The notes below the pieces were generated by a model. That model had not been told where the DNA came from. It made no database searches and was given only the letters and a program-made list of their open reading frames with translations. A DNA stretch of 64,000 nt from NCBI GenBank assembly GCA_036563805.1, contig DATCLS010000062.1:74427-138426 (forward strand), written 5' to 3'. Of this stretch, positions 24,214 to 32,022 are shown piece after piece. How positions within the stretch are numbered: position 1 is the stretch's first letter; every line of letters starts with the position of its first letter. The position numbers and the translations under genes are program-made. The DNA is from DATCLS01 sp036563805. Its GTDB lineage: Bacteria; Actinomycetota; Acidimicrobiia; Acidimicrobiales; VFJN01.

Positions 24214-26492
24214 CCGACGTCGACGCCCCCGTCCGCGACCGCCCGGCCCCGCCGGCCGGGGTGGTCGGCGAGAGCCCGGCCCGCCCCGACGGGTCGGCCA
24301 AGGTCCAGGGCCGGTTCGCCTTCGCCTCCGACCTCGAGGCCGAGGGCATGCTCTGGGGCCGGACCCTGCGCTCCCCGCACCCGCACGCCCGCATCCGCGC
24401 CGTCGACGTCGCCCCGGCGCTGGCCCTGCCCGGCGTCGCCTGCGTGGTCACGGCCGACGACGTGCGGGGCGCCGCCACCTACGGCCTGATCTCGGCCGAC
24501 CAGCCGGTCTTCGCCCGCGACGTCGTGCGGTTCGAGGGCGAGCCGGTGGCGGCCGTGGCCGCCGACCACCCGGACACGGCCCAGCGGGCGCTCGAGGCCA
24601 TCCGGGTCGAGTACGAGCCGCTGCCCGCCCTCGTCGACCCCGAGGCGGCGGCCGGCGCCGAGCCCATCCACCCCGACGGCAACGTGATCCGCCACGTGCG
24701 GATCCGCCACGGCGACGAGGACGCCACCGGCGACGTGGTCGTCGAGGGGACCTACGAGGTCGGTATGCAGGACCAGGCGTTCCTCGGCCCCGAGGCGGGC
24801 CTGGCCGTGCCGGACGGCGAGGGCGGCGTCGACCTGTGGGTGGCGACCCAGTGGCTCCACCACGACCGCGACCAGGTGGCGGCCTGCCTGGGCCTGCCGC
24901 CCGAGCGGGTCCGGCTCCACCTGGGCGGCGTGGGCGGCGCCTTCGGCGGGCGCGAGGACGTCAGCATGCACGTCCACGCCTGCCTGCTGGCGCTGCGCAC
25001 GGACCAGCCCGTGAAGATGAGCTACCAGCGCGACGAGTCGTTCCTCGGCCACGTGCACCGCCACCCGGCCCGCCTGCGCTACCGCCACCACGCCACCTAC
25101 GACGGCCGCCTGGTCAAGGTCGAGGCCGACGTCCTGCTCGACGGCGGCGCCTACGCCTCGTCCTCCGCCGCGGTGGCGGCCAACGCCGCCCGGTTCGCCT
25201 GCGGCCCCTACCGGGTCCCGAACGCCGTGATCGACGCGGTGGCCGTGCGCACCAACAACCCGCCGTGCGGTGCCATGCGGGGCTTCGGCGCCGTGCAGGT
25301 GTGCTTCGGCCACGAGTCGCAGATGGACAAGCTGGCCGCCCGGCTCGGCATTCCCCCGGTCGAGCTGCGGCTGCGCAACGCGCTGCGGCCAGGGGACGTG
25401 CTCCCGACCGGCCAGCGGCTCACCGGCGCCGCCCCGGTGGCCGAATGCATCCGGGCCGCGGTCGCCCACCCCCTACCGCCGCCCGCCGGCGACGGCCTGC
25501 TGGAGCGGCCCGGCGGGGCCGGCCGCACCGCCGAGCCCGGCCGGGTCCAGCGGGGCGTCGGCGTGGCGGTCGGGTACAAGAACCTGATGTTCTCCGAGGG
25601 CTTCGACGACTCGTCCGAGGCCCGGGTCCGCCTGGCCGGCGGCACCGCCTGGGTGACCTGCGCGGTGGCCGAGGTCGGCCAGGGCTTCGTCACGCTGGCC
25701 CAGCAGATCGTGCGGAGCGCGCTCGGCTGCGAGTCGGTGGTGCTCGAGCCGGCGTCCACCACCGCGATCGGCTCGGCCGGCTCGTCATCGGCGTCGCGCC
25801 AGACGTGGATGTCGGGCGGGGCGGTGCTGCGGGCGTGCCGGCTGGTCGCCGACCAGGTCCGCTCGGCGCTGGCCCGGCGGCTCGGCGTGGAGGCGACGGC
25901 GCTGCGGCTCGGCGACGGCGGCCGCATCACCGCCGCGCCCGGCGCCGAGGTGACCGTCGACACGACGGTCACCGAGGCCGCCGGCGACGAGGCGTTCGAG
26001 GCCTCGGCCGTGCACCGCCACCCGGTGACCCAGCCGCTCGACGAACGCGGCCAGGGCGACGCCGACGTGAGCTTCGCCTTCGCCGCCCACCGGGCGGTGG
26101 TCGACGTGGACGTCGACCTCGGCCTCGTGCGGGTCGTCCAGGTGTCCACGGGCCAGGACGTCGGGAAGGTGCTGCACCCGGTGCAGGTCACGGGCCAGAT
26201 CGAGGGCGGCATCGCCCAGGGCGTCGGCTTGGCGGTGATGGAGGAGATCGTGGTCGACCAGGGCCTGGTCCGGAACCCCAGCTTCACCGACTACCTGATC
26301 CCGACGGCGGCCGACGCCCCCGAGGTGCTGGCAACCTGCATCGAGGAGCCGGAGCCCGGGGCGCCGTTCGGGGCCAAGGGTGTCGGCGAGCCGCCGACCA
26401 TCTCGTCGACCGCCGCGGTGGTCGCCGCCATCCGCAACGCGACCGGTGTCGACGTCACCCGCGTGCCCGTCCGCCCCTGGGACCTGGTGTAG
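24210..26492 (+). CDS. Molybdenum hydroxylase catalytic subunit (xanthine dehydrogenase-like)
   Basis: This 760-residue large subunit has the N-terminal Ald_Xan hammerhead domain (from about residue 20: GSAKVQGRFAFASDL) and the molybdopterin-binding motifs GGVGGAFGGREDVS and GAMRGFGAVQ. It also has AVAEVGQGFVTLAQQ and the C-terminal active-site glutamate in FGAKGVGEPPTIS. It lacks the AYRCSFR motif of CO dehydrogenase, so it is a heterocycle or purine hydroxylase-type enzyme. With two purine and hydantoin hydrolases beside it, xanthine or hypoxanthine is a reasonable substrate guess. The ATG overlaps the previous stop. Confidence 0.9.
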   Translation: MTDVDAPVRDRPAPPAGVVGESPARPDGSAKVQGRFAFASDLEAEGMLWGRTLRSPHPHARIRAVDVAPALALPGVACVVTADDVRGAATYGLISADQPVFARDVVRFEGEPVAAVAADHPDTAQRALEAIRVEYEPLPALVDPEAAAGAEPIHPDGNVIRHVRIRHGDEDATGDVVVEGTYEVGMQDQAFLGPEAGLAVPDGEGGVDLWVATQWLHHDRDQVAACLGLPPERVRLHLGGVGGAFGGREDVSMHVHACLLALRTDQPVKMSYQRDESFLGHVHRHPARLRYRHHATYDGRLVKVEADVLLDGGAYASSSAAVAANAARFACGPYRVPNAVIDAVAVRTNNPPCGAMRGFGAVQVCFGHESQMDKLAARLGIPPVELRLRNALRPGDVLPTGQRLTGAAPVAECIRAAVAHPLPPPAGDGLLERPGGAGRTAEPGRVQRGVGVAVGYKNLMFSEGFDDSSEARVRLAGGTAWVTCAVAEVGQGFVTLAQQIVRSALGCESVVLEPASTTAIGSAGSSSASRQTWMSGGAVLRACRLVADQVRSALARRLGVEATALRLGDGGRITAAPGAEVTVDTTVTEAAGDEAFEASAVHRHPVTQPLDERGQGDADVSFAFAAHRAVVDVDVDLGLVRVVQVSTGQDVGKVLHPVQVTGQIEGGIAQGVGLAVMEEIVVDQGLVRNPSFTDYLIPTAADAPEVLATCIEEPEPGAPFGAKGVGEPPTISSTAAVVAAIRNATGVDVTRVPVRPWDLV

Positions 26493-26542
26493 ATCTTGGC
26501 GTCTTCCTGGGCAGATCCCCGACGTTCGCCAGCTCAGTTGCC

Positions 26543-26548
26543 TAGTCT
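26543..26548 (+). promoter_or_regulatory. Candidate -10 hexamer for a leaderless lipoprotein mRNA
   Basis: TAGTCT lies 8 bases before GTG 26557, and no Shine-Dalgarno sequence is present. This spacing places the transcription start at the initiation codon. A -35 element is not obvious. Confidence 0.4.
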
Positions 26549-26556
26549 CACCGACC

Positions 26557-27579
26557 GTGAAGGGCTCACTGGGGGGAGCACGGGCGGTATCGGCGCTGAT
26601 CGCGGTGCTCGCGCTGACCGCAACGGTGCTGGGGTGCGCTGGCGACGACGGCGACGCGGACGGCCAGGGGATCGGCGCGGCCGCCACGGCGGGATCGGGC
26701 GAGGGGCCGTCCGGCCAGTTCTCGGTGCTGACCTACGACGTCGGGGGGCTGCCGCAGGAGTTCGCCCGGACCGTCCGGCCGGGCGAGAGCATGCAGCTGA
26801 TCAGCCCGATGCTCAACGACTACGACGTCGTGCTGACCCAGGACGACTACGACTGGTACGTCCCGTCGATCCACAACCTCGACGTGATCAACTACCACGC
26901 CCGGCTGCGGTCGCAGGTCACGCACCAGTTCCGCTCCGACTCCTACCCGGGGCCGACCACGGCGGGCGTGCGCTCCGACCAGCGGCCGACGCTCCAGATG
27001 GGCGACGGCCTGGGGATCCTGTCGCGCTTCCCGTTCGTGTCCCGCCACCCGCTGGACGACGTGGTGCGGGCCGGCTGGCCCGACTGCCACGGCAGCTTCG
27101 ACGCCGAGGACGAGGGCGGGGGCGACTGCGTGGTCGCCCGGGGCTTCGCCATGGTGACGCTCACGCTCGACACCGACGTGGAGATCGACGTCTACACGAT
27201 GCAGGCCGAGGTGGGCAGCACGCCGGAGGACCGGGAGCTGCGGACCCGGAACTTCGAGCAGCTGGCGTCCTACATCGAGCAGCACAGCGCCGGGCACGCC
27301 GTCGTGCTGGCGGGTGCCACGAGCCTCGACATGGCGGGCGGCGAGTCCGAGACGTGGACCTCGTTCCTGGAGCGCACCGGCCTGCGGGACACCTGCGAGG
27401 CGCTCTCGTGCGACACGCCCGACAACCCGGACAAGATCGCGTTCCGCGACGGCGACGGCGTGGTGCTGACGCCGGCGGTGCTGGAGATGCCCCGCAACCG
27501 GTTCGTCGACCCCGAGGGCCGCGACCTGAGCTACCGGCCGCCGGTCGCCGCCCAGTTCCAGTGGCAGGTGGCCGGCTGA
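26557..27579 (+). CDS. Lipoprotein with endonuclease/exonuclease/phosphatase-like domain
   Basis: This 340-residue protein has a signal peptide ending in a lipobox (LTATVLGC, cysteine at about residue 27) and a low-complexity linker. A domain then starts at FSVLTYDVGGLPQEFA, similar to the EEP (sphingomyelinase/DNase I-like) fold. Supporting segments are VLTQDDYDWYVPSI, GDGLGILSRFPF and VVLAGATSLDM. The usual EEP residues are partly altered: a Glu in the second strand is replaced by Asp-Asp, and the Asp-His near the end is missing. Activity is therefore uncertain. It would sit on the outer face of the membrane. It lies between two catabolic genes without overlap and may be unrelated to them. 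Confidence 0.7.
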   Translation: MKGSLGGARAVSALIAVLALTATVLGCAGDDGDADGQGIGAAATAGSGEGPSGQFSVLTYDVGGLPQEFARTVRPGESMQLISPMLNDYDVVLTQDDYDWYVPSIHNLDVINYHARLRSQVTHQFRSDSYPGPTTAGVRSDQRPTLQMGDGLGILSRFPFVSRHPLDDVVRAGWPDCHGSFDAEDEGGGDCVVARGFAMVTLTLDTDVEIDVYTMQAEVGSTPEDRELRTRNFEQLASYIEQHSAGHAVVLAGATSLDMAGGESETWTSFLERTGLRDTCEALSCDTPDNPDKIAFRDGDGVVLTPAVLEMPRNRFVDPEGRDLSYRPPVAAQFQWQVAG

Positions 27580-27625
27580 GGCCGGCCGGCCGCCGATCCG
27601 CGCCCACCGGCAGCGGGGTGGCCCG

Positions 27626-28900
27626 GTGACGGCCCTCCGCATCCGGCCCGACCGCCTGCTCGCCGACCTGGACGCCCTCGCCGCGGTCGGCTCCACCGGC
27701 GACGGCGGCAACTGCCGGCTGGCGCTGACCGACGAGGACGCCGGCGGCCGCGAGCTGGTCGTCGGCTGGATGCGCGACCTGGGCCTCGACGTCCGGGTCG
27801 ACCGGATCGGCAACGTCGTCGCCACCCGGGCCGGCACCGAGCCGGGCCTGGCCCCGGTCATGACCGGCAGCCACATCGACACCGTCCGCACCGGCGGCCG
27901 CTACGACGGGACGCTCGGCGTCCTGGCCGGGTTGGAGGTCGTGCGCGCCCTCGACGACGCCGGCGTGCGGACCCGGCGGCCGCTGGCGGTGGCGTTCTTC
28001 ACCGACGAGGAGGGCAGCCGCTTCGCCCCCGACATGCTGGGCAGCCTCGCCTACGTGGGCGGCATCGCCCTCGAGGAGGCCCTGGCCATCGTCGGCATCG
28101 ACGGGGCCGTGCTGGGCGAGGAGCTGGTCCGCATCGGCTGGGCGGGCGACGCCCCGGTCCCCGGCCCGGTGCCCCACGCCTTCGTCGAGCTCCACATCGA
28201 GCAGGGCCCGGTGCTCGAGGAGGCCGGCGCGGTCATCGGCGCGGTCACCGGCGTGCAGGGCATCTCCTGGCAGGAGCTGACGCTCTCCGGGCAGGCGAAC
28301 CACGCCGGCACCACGCCGATGCGCCTCCGCCGCGACCCGGGCTACGTCGCCGCCGAGGTGGCGGCCAGCGTGCGCCGTCTCGCCGCCGAGCTGGGCGGCC
28401 ACCAGGTCGGGACCGTCGGCCGGATCGAGCTGCACCCCAACCTCGTCAACGTCGTGGCGGCCCGGGCCACGCTGACCGTCGACCTGCGCAACACCGACGA
28501 CGCCGTCCTGGTTGACGCCGAGCGCCGACTGGCGGCCCGGGTGGCGGAGCTGGCCGCCGCCGAGGGCGTCGACCATGCCTGGCGGCGGCTGGCCCGGTTC
28601 GCGCCCGTCGAGTTCGACCCGGCCGTGGTCGACCGGGTCGAGGCGGCGGCGACCGTCCGGGGCCACCGGGTGATGCGGCTGCCGTCGGGCGCCGGGCACG
28701 ACGCCCAGATGCTGGCCCGGGTGTGCCCGACCGGCATGGTGTTCGTCCCCAGCCGCGCCGGCATCAGCCACAACCCGGCCGAGCACACCGAGCCCGAGCA
28801 CCTGGCGGCCGGCGCCGAGGTGCTCCTCGACGTCCTCGTCGACCTCGCCGACCAGCCCGCCCCCCAGTCCGACTCCGACCCCCAGGAGGCCACCGGATGA
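27626..28900 (+). CDS. M20-family carbamoylase/allantoate amidohydrolase
   Basis: This 424-residue zinc hydrolase of the AllC/HyuC/beta-ureidopropionase group has TGSHIDTVRTGGRYDGTLGV (first His and bridging Asp, about residues 79-98), TDEEGSRF, VELHIEQGPVLE and PSGAGHDAQM. It hydrolyses N-carbamoyl amino acids or allantoate-type ureides to amino acid, ammonia and carbon dioxide. The stop overlaps the next ATG (ATGA), so it is made together with the D-carbamoylase. In E. coli ygeY, an M20 protein, occupies a similar place in the ygeX-xdhD locus. Confidence 0.9.
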   Translation: MTALRIRPDRLLADLDALAAVGSTGDGGNCRLALTDEDAGGRELVVGWMRDLGLDVRVDRIGNVVATRAGTEPGLAPVMTGSHIDTVRTGGRYDGTLGVLAGLEVVRALDDAGVRTRRPLAVAFFTDEEGSRFAPDMLGSLAYVGGIALEEALAIVGIDGAVLGEELVRIGWAGDAPVPGPVPHAFVELHIEQGPVLEEAGAVIGAVTGVQGISWQELTLSGQANHAGTTPMRLRRDPGYVAAEVAASVRRLAAELGGHQVGTVGRIELHPNLVNVVAARATLTVDLRNTDDAVLVDAERRLAARVAELAAAEGVDHAWRRLARFAPVEFDPAVVDRVEAAATVRGHRVMRLPSGAGHDAQMLARVCPTGMVFVPSRAGISHNPAEHTEPEHLAAGAEVLLDVLVDLADQPAPQSDSDPQEATG

Positions 28901-29823
28901 GCCGTCCCCTGACCGTCGCCGCCGCCCAGCTCGGCCCGATCGAGCGCGACCACACGCGGGCCGACGTGGTCGAACGCCTGCTGGCGCTCCTCCGGGAGGC
29001 GGCCGGGCTCGGGGCCGAGCTGGTGGTGTTCCCCGAGCTGGCGCTGACCACGTTCTTCCCCCGGTGGTGGTACCCGGACGGCGACCCGGCCCTCGACGCC
29101 TGGTTCGAGACCGAGCTGCCCGGGCCCGACACCAAGCCCCTGTGGGACGAGGCCGCCCGCCTGGGCGTCGGGTTCTGCCTGGGGTTCGCCGAGCTCACCC
29201 CCGAGGGCCGGCGGTTCAACACGGCGGCGCTGGTCGACGCGGCCGGCCGCGAGGTGGGCCGCTACCGCAAGATCCACCTGCCCGGGCACCGCGAGCACGA
29301 GCCGTGGCGCCCCTTCCAGCACCTGGAGAAGCGCTACTTCGAGCGCGGCGACCTCGGCTTCCCGGTGTTCGAGGCGTTCGGGGGCCGGGTCGGGATGCTG
29401 ATCTGCAACGACCGCCGCTGGCCCGAGTCGTACCGGCTGCTTGGCCTCCAGGGCGTCGAGCTGGTGTGCATCGGCTACAACACGCCGGTCCACAACCCGC
29501 CCGCCCCCGACCACGACCGGTTCGGCGACTTCCACAACCACCTCGTCATGCAGGCCGGGGCCTACCAGAACGGCACGTTCGTGGTGGGGTCGGCCAAGGC
29601 CGGGCGCGAGGAGGGCGTCGACCACATCGGCGGCTCGTGCGTCATCCACCCGTCCGGGACCGTGCTGGCCCAGTGCGCCGGGCTGGGCGACGAGGTGGCC
29701 GTGGCCCGGTGCGACCTCGACGACACCCGGTCGTACAAGACGACCGTGTTCGACTTCGCCGCCCACCGCCAGCCCGACCTGTACGGCCCGATCGCCGAGC
29801 CGCACCGAGCCGAGCCCCACTGA
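28897..29823 (+). CDS. N-carbamoyl-D-amino-acid hydrolase (nitrilase superfamily)
   Basis: This 308-residue enzyme is of the length and sequence style of Agrobacterium D-carbamoylase. The catalytic triad is visible as Glu in VVFPELALTTFFPRWW (about residue 48), Lys in YRKIHLPGHREHEPW (about residue 127) and Cys in MLICNDRRWPES (about residue 171). Also conserved is the HLEKRYFERGDLGFPV stretch specific to this subfamily. It converts N-carbamoyl-D-amino acids to D-amino acids, ammonia and carbon dioxide. With the hydantoinase it forms the classical D-hydantoin route. The ATG overlaps the previous stop. Confidence 0.93.
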   Translation: MSRPLTVAAAQLGPIERDHTRADVVERLLALLREAAGLGAELVVFPELALTTFFPRWWYPDGDPALDAWFETELPGPDTKPLWDEAARLGVGFCLGFAELTPEGRRFNTAALVDAAGREVGRYRKIHLPGHREHEPWRPFQHLEKRYFERGDLGFPVFEAFGGRVGMLICNDRRWPESYRLLGLQGVELVCIGYNTPVHNPPAPDHDRFGDFHNHLVMQAGAYQNGTFVVGSAKAGREEGVDHIGGSCVIHPSGTVLAQCAGLGDEVAVARCDLDDTRSYKTTVFDFAAHRQPDLYGPIAEPHRAEPH

Positions 29824-29842
29824 GCGGCGGCTCGGCTCGCCG

Positions 29843-30937
29843 TCAGGCGGGCGCGGGGGCGAACGCCTCCAGCGTGGCGGCCACGTCGCCGAGCGGGTAG
29901 AGGACCGGCGACGTGCAGCCGGCGGCGACGTACTCGGCCACCTTGGCCCGGCACTCCTCGGCCGTGCCCGCCGCACACAGCATCTGGACGACCTCGTCCG
30001 GCACCAGCTTGGACGCGGCCACGACCTCCTCCTGGCTGGCCGGCCAGGTCAGCACCCGGCCGATGTCCTCCAGCAACGACGCCGGCACGCCGGAGGCCGT
30101 CATGATGTGCGGCTGCTGGCCCAGGTACTGGGTGACGAGCAAGCGGGCGGCGTCGAGCGCCGCGTCCCGGTCGGCGTCCAGCGAGCACACGACGAGCTGA
30201 GGCCGGTCGACGTCGTCGACCGTGCGCCCCGCCCGCTCGGCGCCCTCGGCCAGGGCGGCCAGCGCCCGCTCGTTGTAGGCGGGGGAGACCAGGTAGTTGA
30301 GGACGACGCCGTCGGCCACCTCGCCGGCCAGCTCCATCATCCGCATGCCGGTGGCGCCCACGTAGATCGGCACCTGCTTGGGCCGCCGCTCCTGGTGGAC
30401 GTAGTCGAGCTCGACGCCGTCCAGCCGGACGTGCACGCCGTCGTAGGTGACCGGCCCGTCGCAGCGCAGCAGCGCCCGCAGCGCCTCCACGACCTCGCGC
30501 ATCACCCGCAGCGGCCGCTCGCGGCGGATGCCGACCTTGGCGGCCAGCGGGTCCCACCAGGCGCCGAGGCCGGCGAGGATCCGGCCGGGGGCCAGGTCGT
30601 CGAGCGTCGAGAACAGCGACGCCAGACGGGCCGGGTTGCGGGTCCAGACGTCGATCACGCCCGAGCCGACCCGGATGCGCGAGGTCCGGGCCGCGAAGGC
30701 GGCCATGGGCACGGTCGCCTCCCGGACCAGCCGGCTGTCGGCCTGCCACACGGCGGCGAAGCCCAGCTCCTCCGCCCGGGCCACGAACTCCACGGCCTCG
30801 CGGATGGGGTGGGCGTCCTGGACGTACAGGGCCATCGGCACCCCGGCCAGCGCGTCCTCGCCGGTGCCGCCGGTCGCCGCCCCGGTCGCGGCCCCCGTCG
30901 CGGCGCCGGTCCCCGTCCCGCTCACGTTCCCGGTCAC
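29843..30937 (-). CDS. LLM-class flavin/F420-dependent oxidoreductase
   Basis: This 364-residue protein begins at a GTG overlapping the SsnA stop (GTGA). The first 25 residues are a Gly-Thr-Ala repeat, then the luciferase-like TIM barrel starts at MALYVQDAHPIREAVEFV. Motifs include LGFAAVWQADSRL, RIRVGSGVIDVW and GLGAWWDPLAAKVG, the pattern of methylene-H4MPT-reductase-like F420 enzymes. It may reduce or oxygenate a ring intermediate in this catabolic locus. The cofactor is inferred from family only. Confidence 0.82.
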   Translation of the reverse strand: MTGNVSGTGTGAATGAATGAATGGTGEDALAGVPMALYVQDAHPIREAVEFVARAEELGFAAVWQADSRLVREATVPMAAFAARTSRIRVGSGVIDVWTRNPARLASLFSTLDDLAPGRILAGLGAWWDPLAAKVGIRRERPLRVMREVVEALRALLRCDGPVTYDGVHVRLDGVELDYVHQERRPKQVPIYVGATGMRMMELAGEVADGVVLNYLVSPAYNERALAALAEGAERAGRTVDDVDRPQLVVCSLDADRDAALDAARLLVTQYLGQQPHIMTASGVPASLLEDIGRVLTWPASQEEVVAASKLVPDEVVQMLCAAGTAEECRAKVAEYVAAGCTSPVLYPLGDVAATLEAFAPAPA

Positions 30938-32022
30938 AGTCTCGCCCACAGCCGTCGCGCCTCCTCCCAGGCCCGGGCCCGGATCCGCTCGGCGTCGACG
31001 CGGGTGCACACCCCGTCGTCGACGACCACCTCGCCGTCGACCACCACCCGGCGGGCCCGCACGCCGGGCGTGAACGCCAGATACCAGGGGTCGGACCGGT
31101 CGGCCGCCCACGTGACCTCGTCGTTCAGCACCTCGGGCACCAGCTCGGCGCCAGCCTGGAGCCAGGCCCAGGCGTCTTCGGGGGTGGCGGTCACGTCGTC
31201 GGCCCGCTGGGCCACGTACGCCAGCGCCATCTCGTCCAACATCGAGGCGCCGATGCCGTCGCTGCCCAGCACGACCCGGTTGCCGGCGGCCGCCCACCGG
31301 GCGGGCCGGGCGTAGCCGACGCCGTTGTTCAGGTTCGATCGGGGGTTGTGGGCCACCGTGCCGGGCAGCGGCGGGTCCACGTGGACGCAGTGGGCCAGCA
31401 GCCAGGCGTCGGTGGCGTAGGGGCGGAGCCGGTCGGCCGCCCCGGCGTCCACCGCGTCCTCCCCCACGTGCACGTGCACGCCCACGCCGAGGTCGGCGGC
31501 CAGGCCCGCCACGGCCTCGAGCGTGGCGTCGCTCAGCGTGAAGCAGGCGTGGGCCCCGACCAGCCCGCGGCCGCCGGCCCGCAGAAACCGCTCGTTCTCG
31601 GCCAGGCCCGCCTTGGCCCCCTCCGGGCCGTGGCGGTCGGTCACCTCGTAGGCGCACACGACCCGGACCCCGACCTCGGCGCACGCCTCGGCGATCACGT
31701 CCAGGCTGCCGTCGATGGCGGATGGCGAGGCGTGGTGGTCGACGATGGCGGTGGTGCCGGCCTCCAGCGCCTCGACGGCCCCCAGCAGGGCCGACCACCG
31801 CACCAGCTCGAGGTCGAGGGCGGCGTCCAGCCGCCACCACACCTGCTCGAGGATCTCGGTGAAGCACCGGGGCGTCCGGGGCGGGGCCGGCATGCCCCGG
31901 GCCAGCGTCGAGTACAGGTGGTGGTGGGCGCACACCAGGCCCGGGGTCGTGGCCGCCATCTTCGCGGTCGTCTCCGTCGCCTCGCTCGGGCCCGCCGTCG
32001 TCGTCTCCGTCGTCTCGGTCAT
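30934..32022 (-). CDS. SsnA-like aminohydrolase lacking the N-terminal strand domain
   Basis: This 362-residue amidohydrolase has the barrel metal motifs GLVCAHHHLYSTLARGM, the SsnA-like EILEQVWWRLDAALD, VDHHASPSAIDGSLDVI, GVHVHVGEDA and GSDGIGASMLDEM. These match E. coli SsnA segment by segment. SsnA proteins usually have about 50 N-terminal residues forming part of a small beta domain. Here only a Thr/Glu/Ala-rich tail of about 25 residues precedes the first metal motif. The ATG at 32022 overlaps the stop of the XdhD-like gene (ATGA). The substrate is unknown; guanine-like deamination is the family theme. Confidence 0.85.
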   Translation of the reverse strand: MTETTETTTAGPSEATETTAKMAATTPGLVCAHHHLYSTLARGMPAPPRTPRCFTEILEQVWWRLDAALDLELVRWSALLGAVEALEAGTTAIVDHHASPSAIDGSLDVIAEACAEVGVRVVCAYEVTDRHGPEGAKAGLAENERFLRAGGRGLVGAHACFTLSDATLEAVAGLAADLGVGVHVHVGEDAVDAGAADRLRPYATDAWLLAHCVHVDPPLPGTVAHNPRSNLNNGVGYARPARWAAAGNRVVLGSDGIGASMLDEMALAYVAQRADDVTATPEDAWAWLQAGAELVPEVLNDEVTWAADRSDPWYLAFTPGVRARRVVVDGEVVVDDGVCTRVDAERIRARAWEEARRLWARL

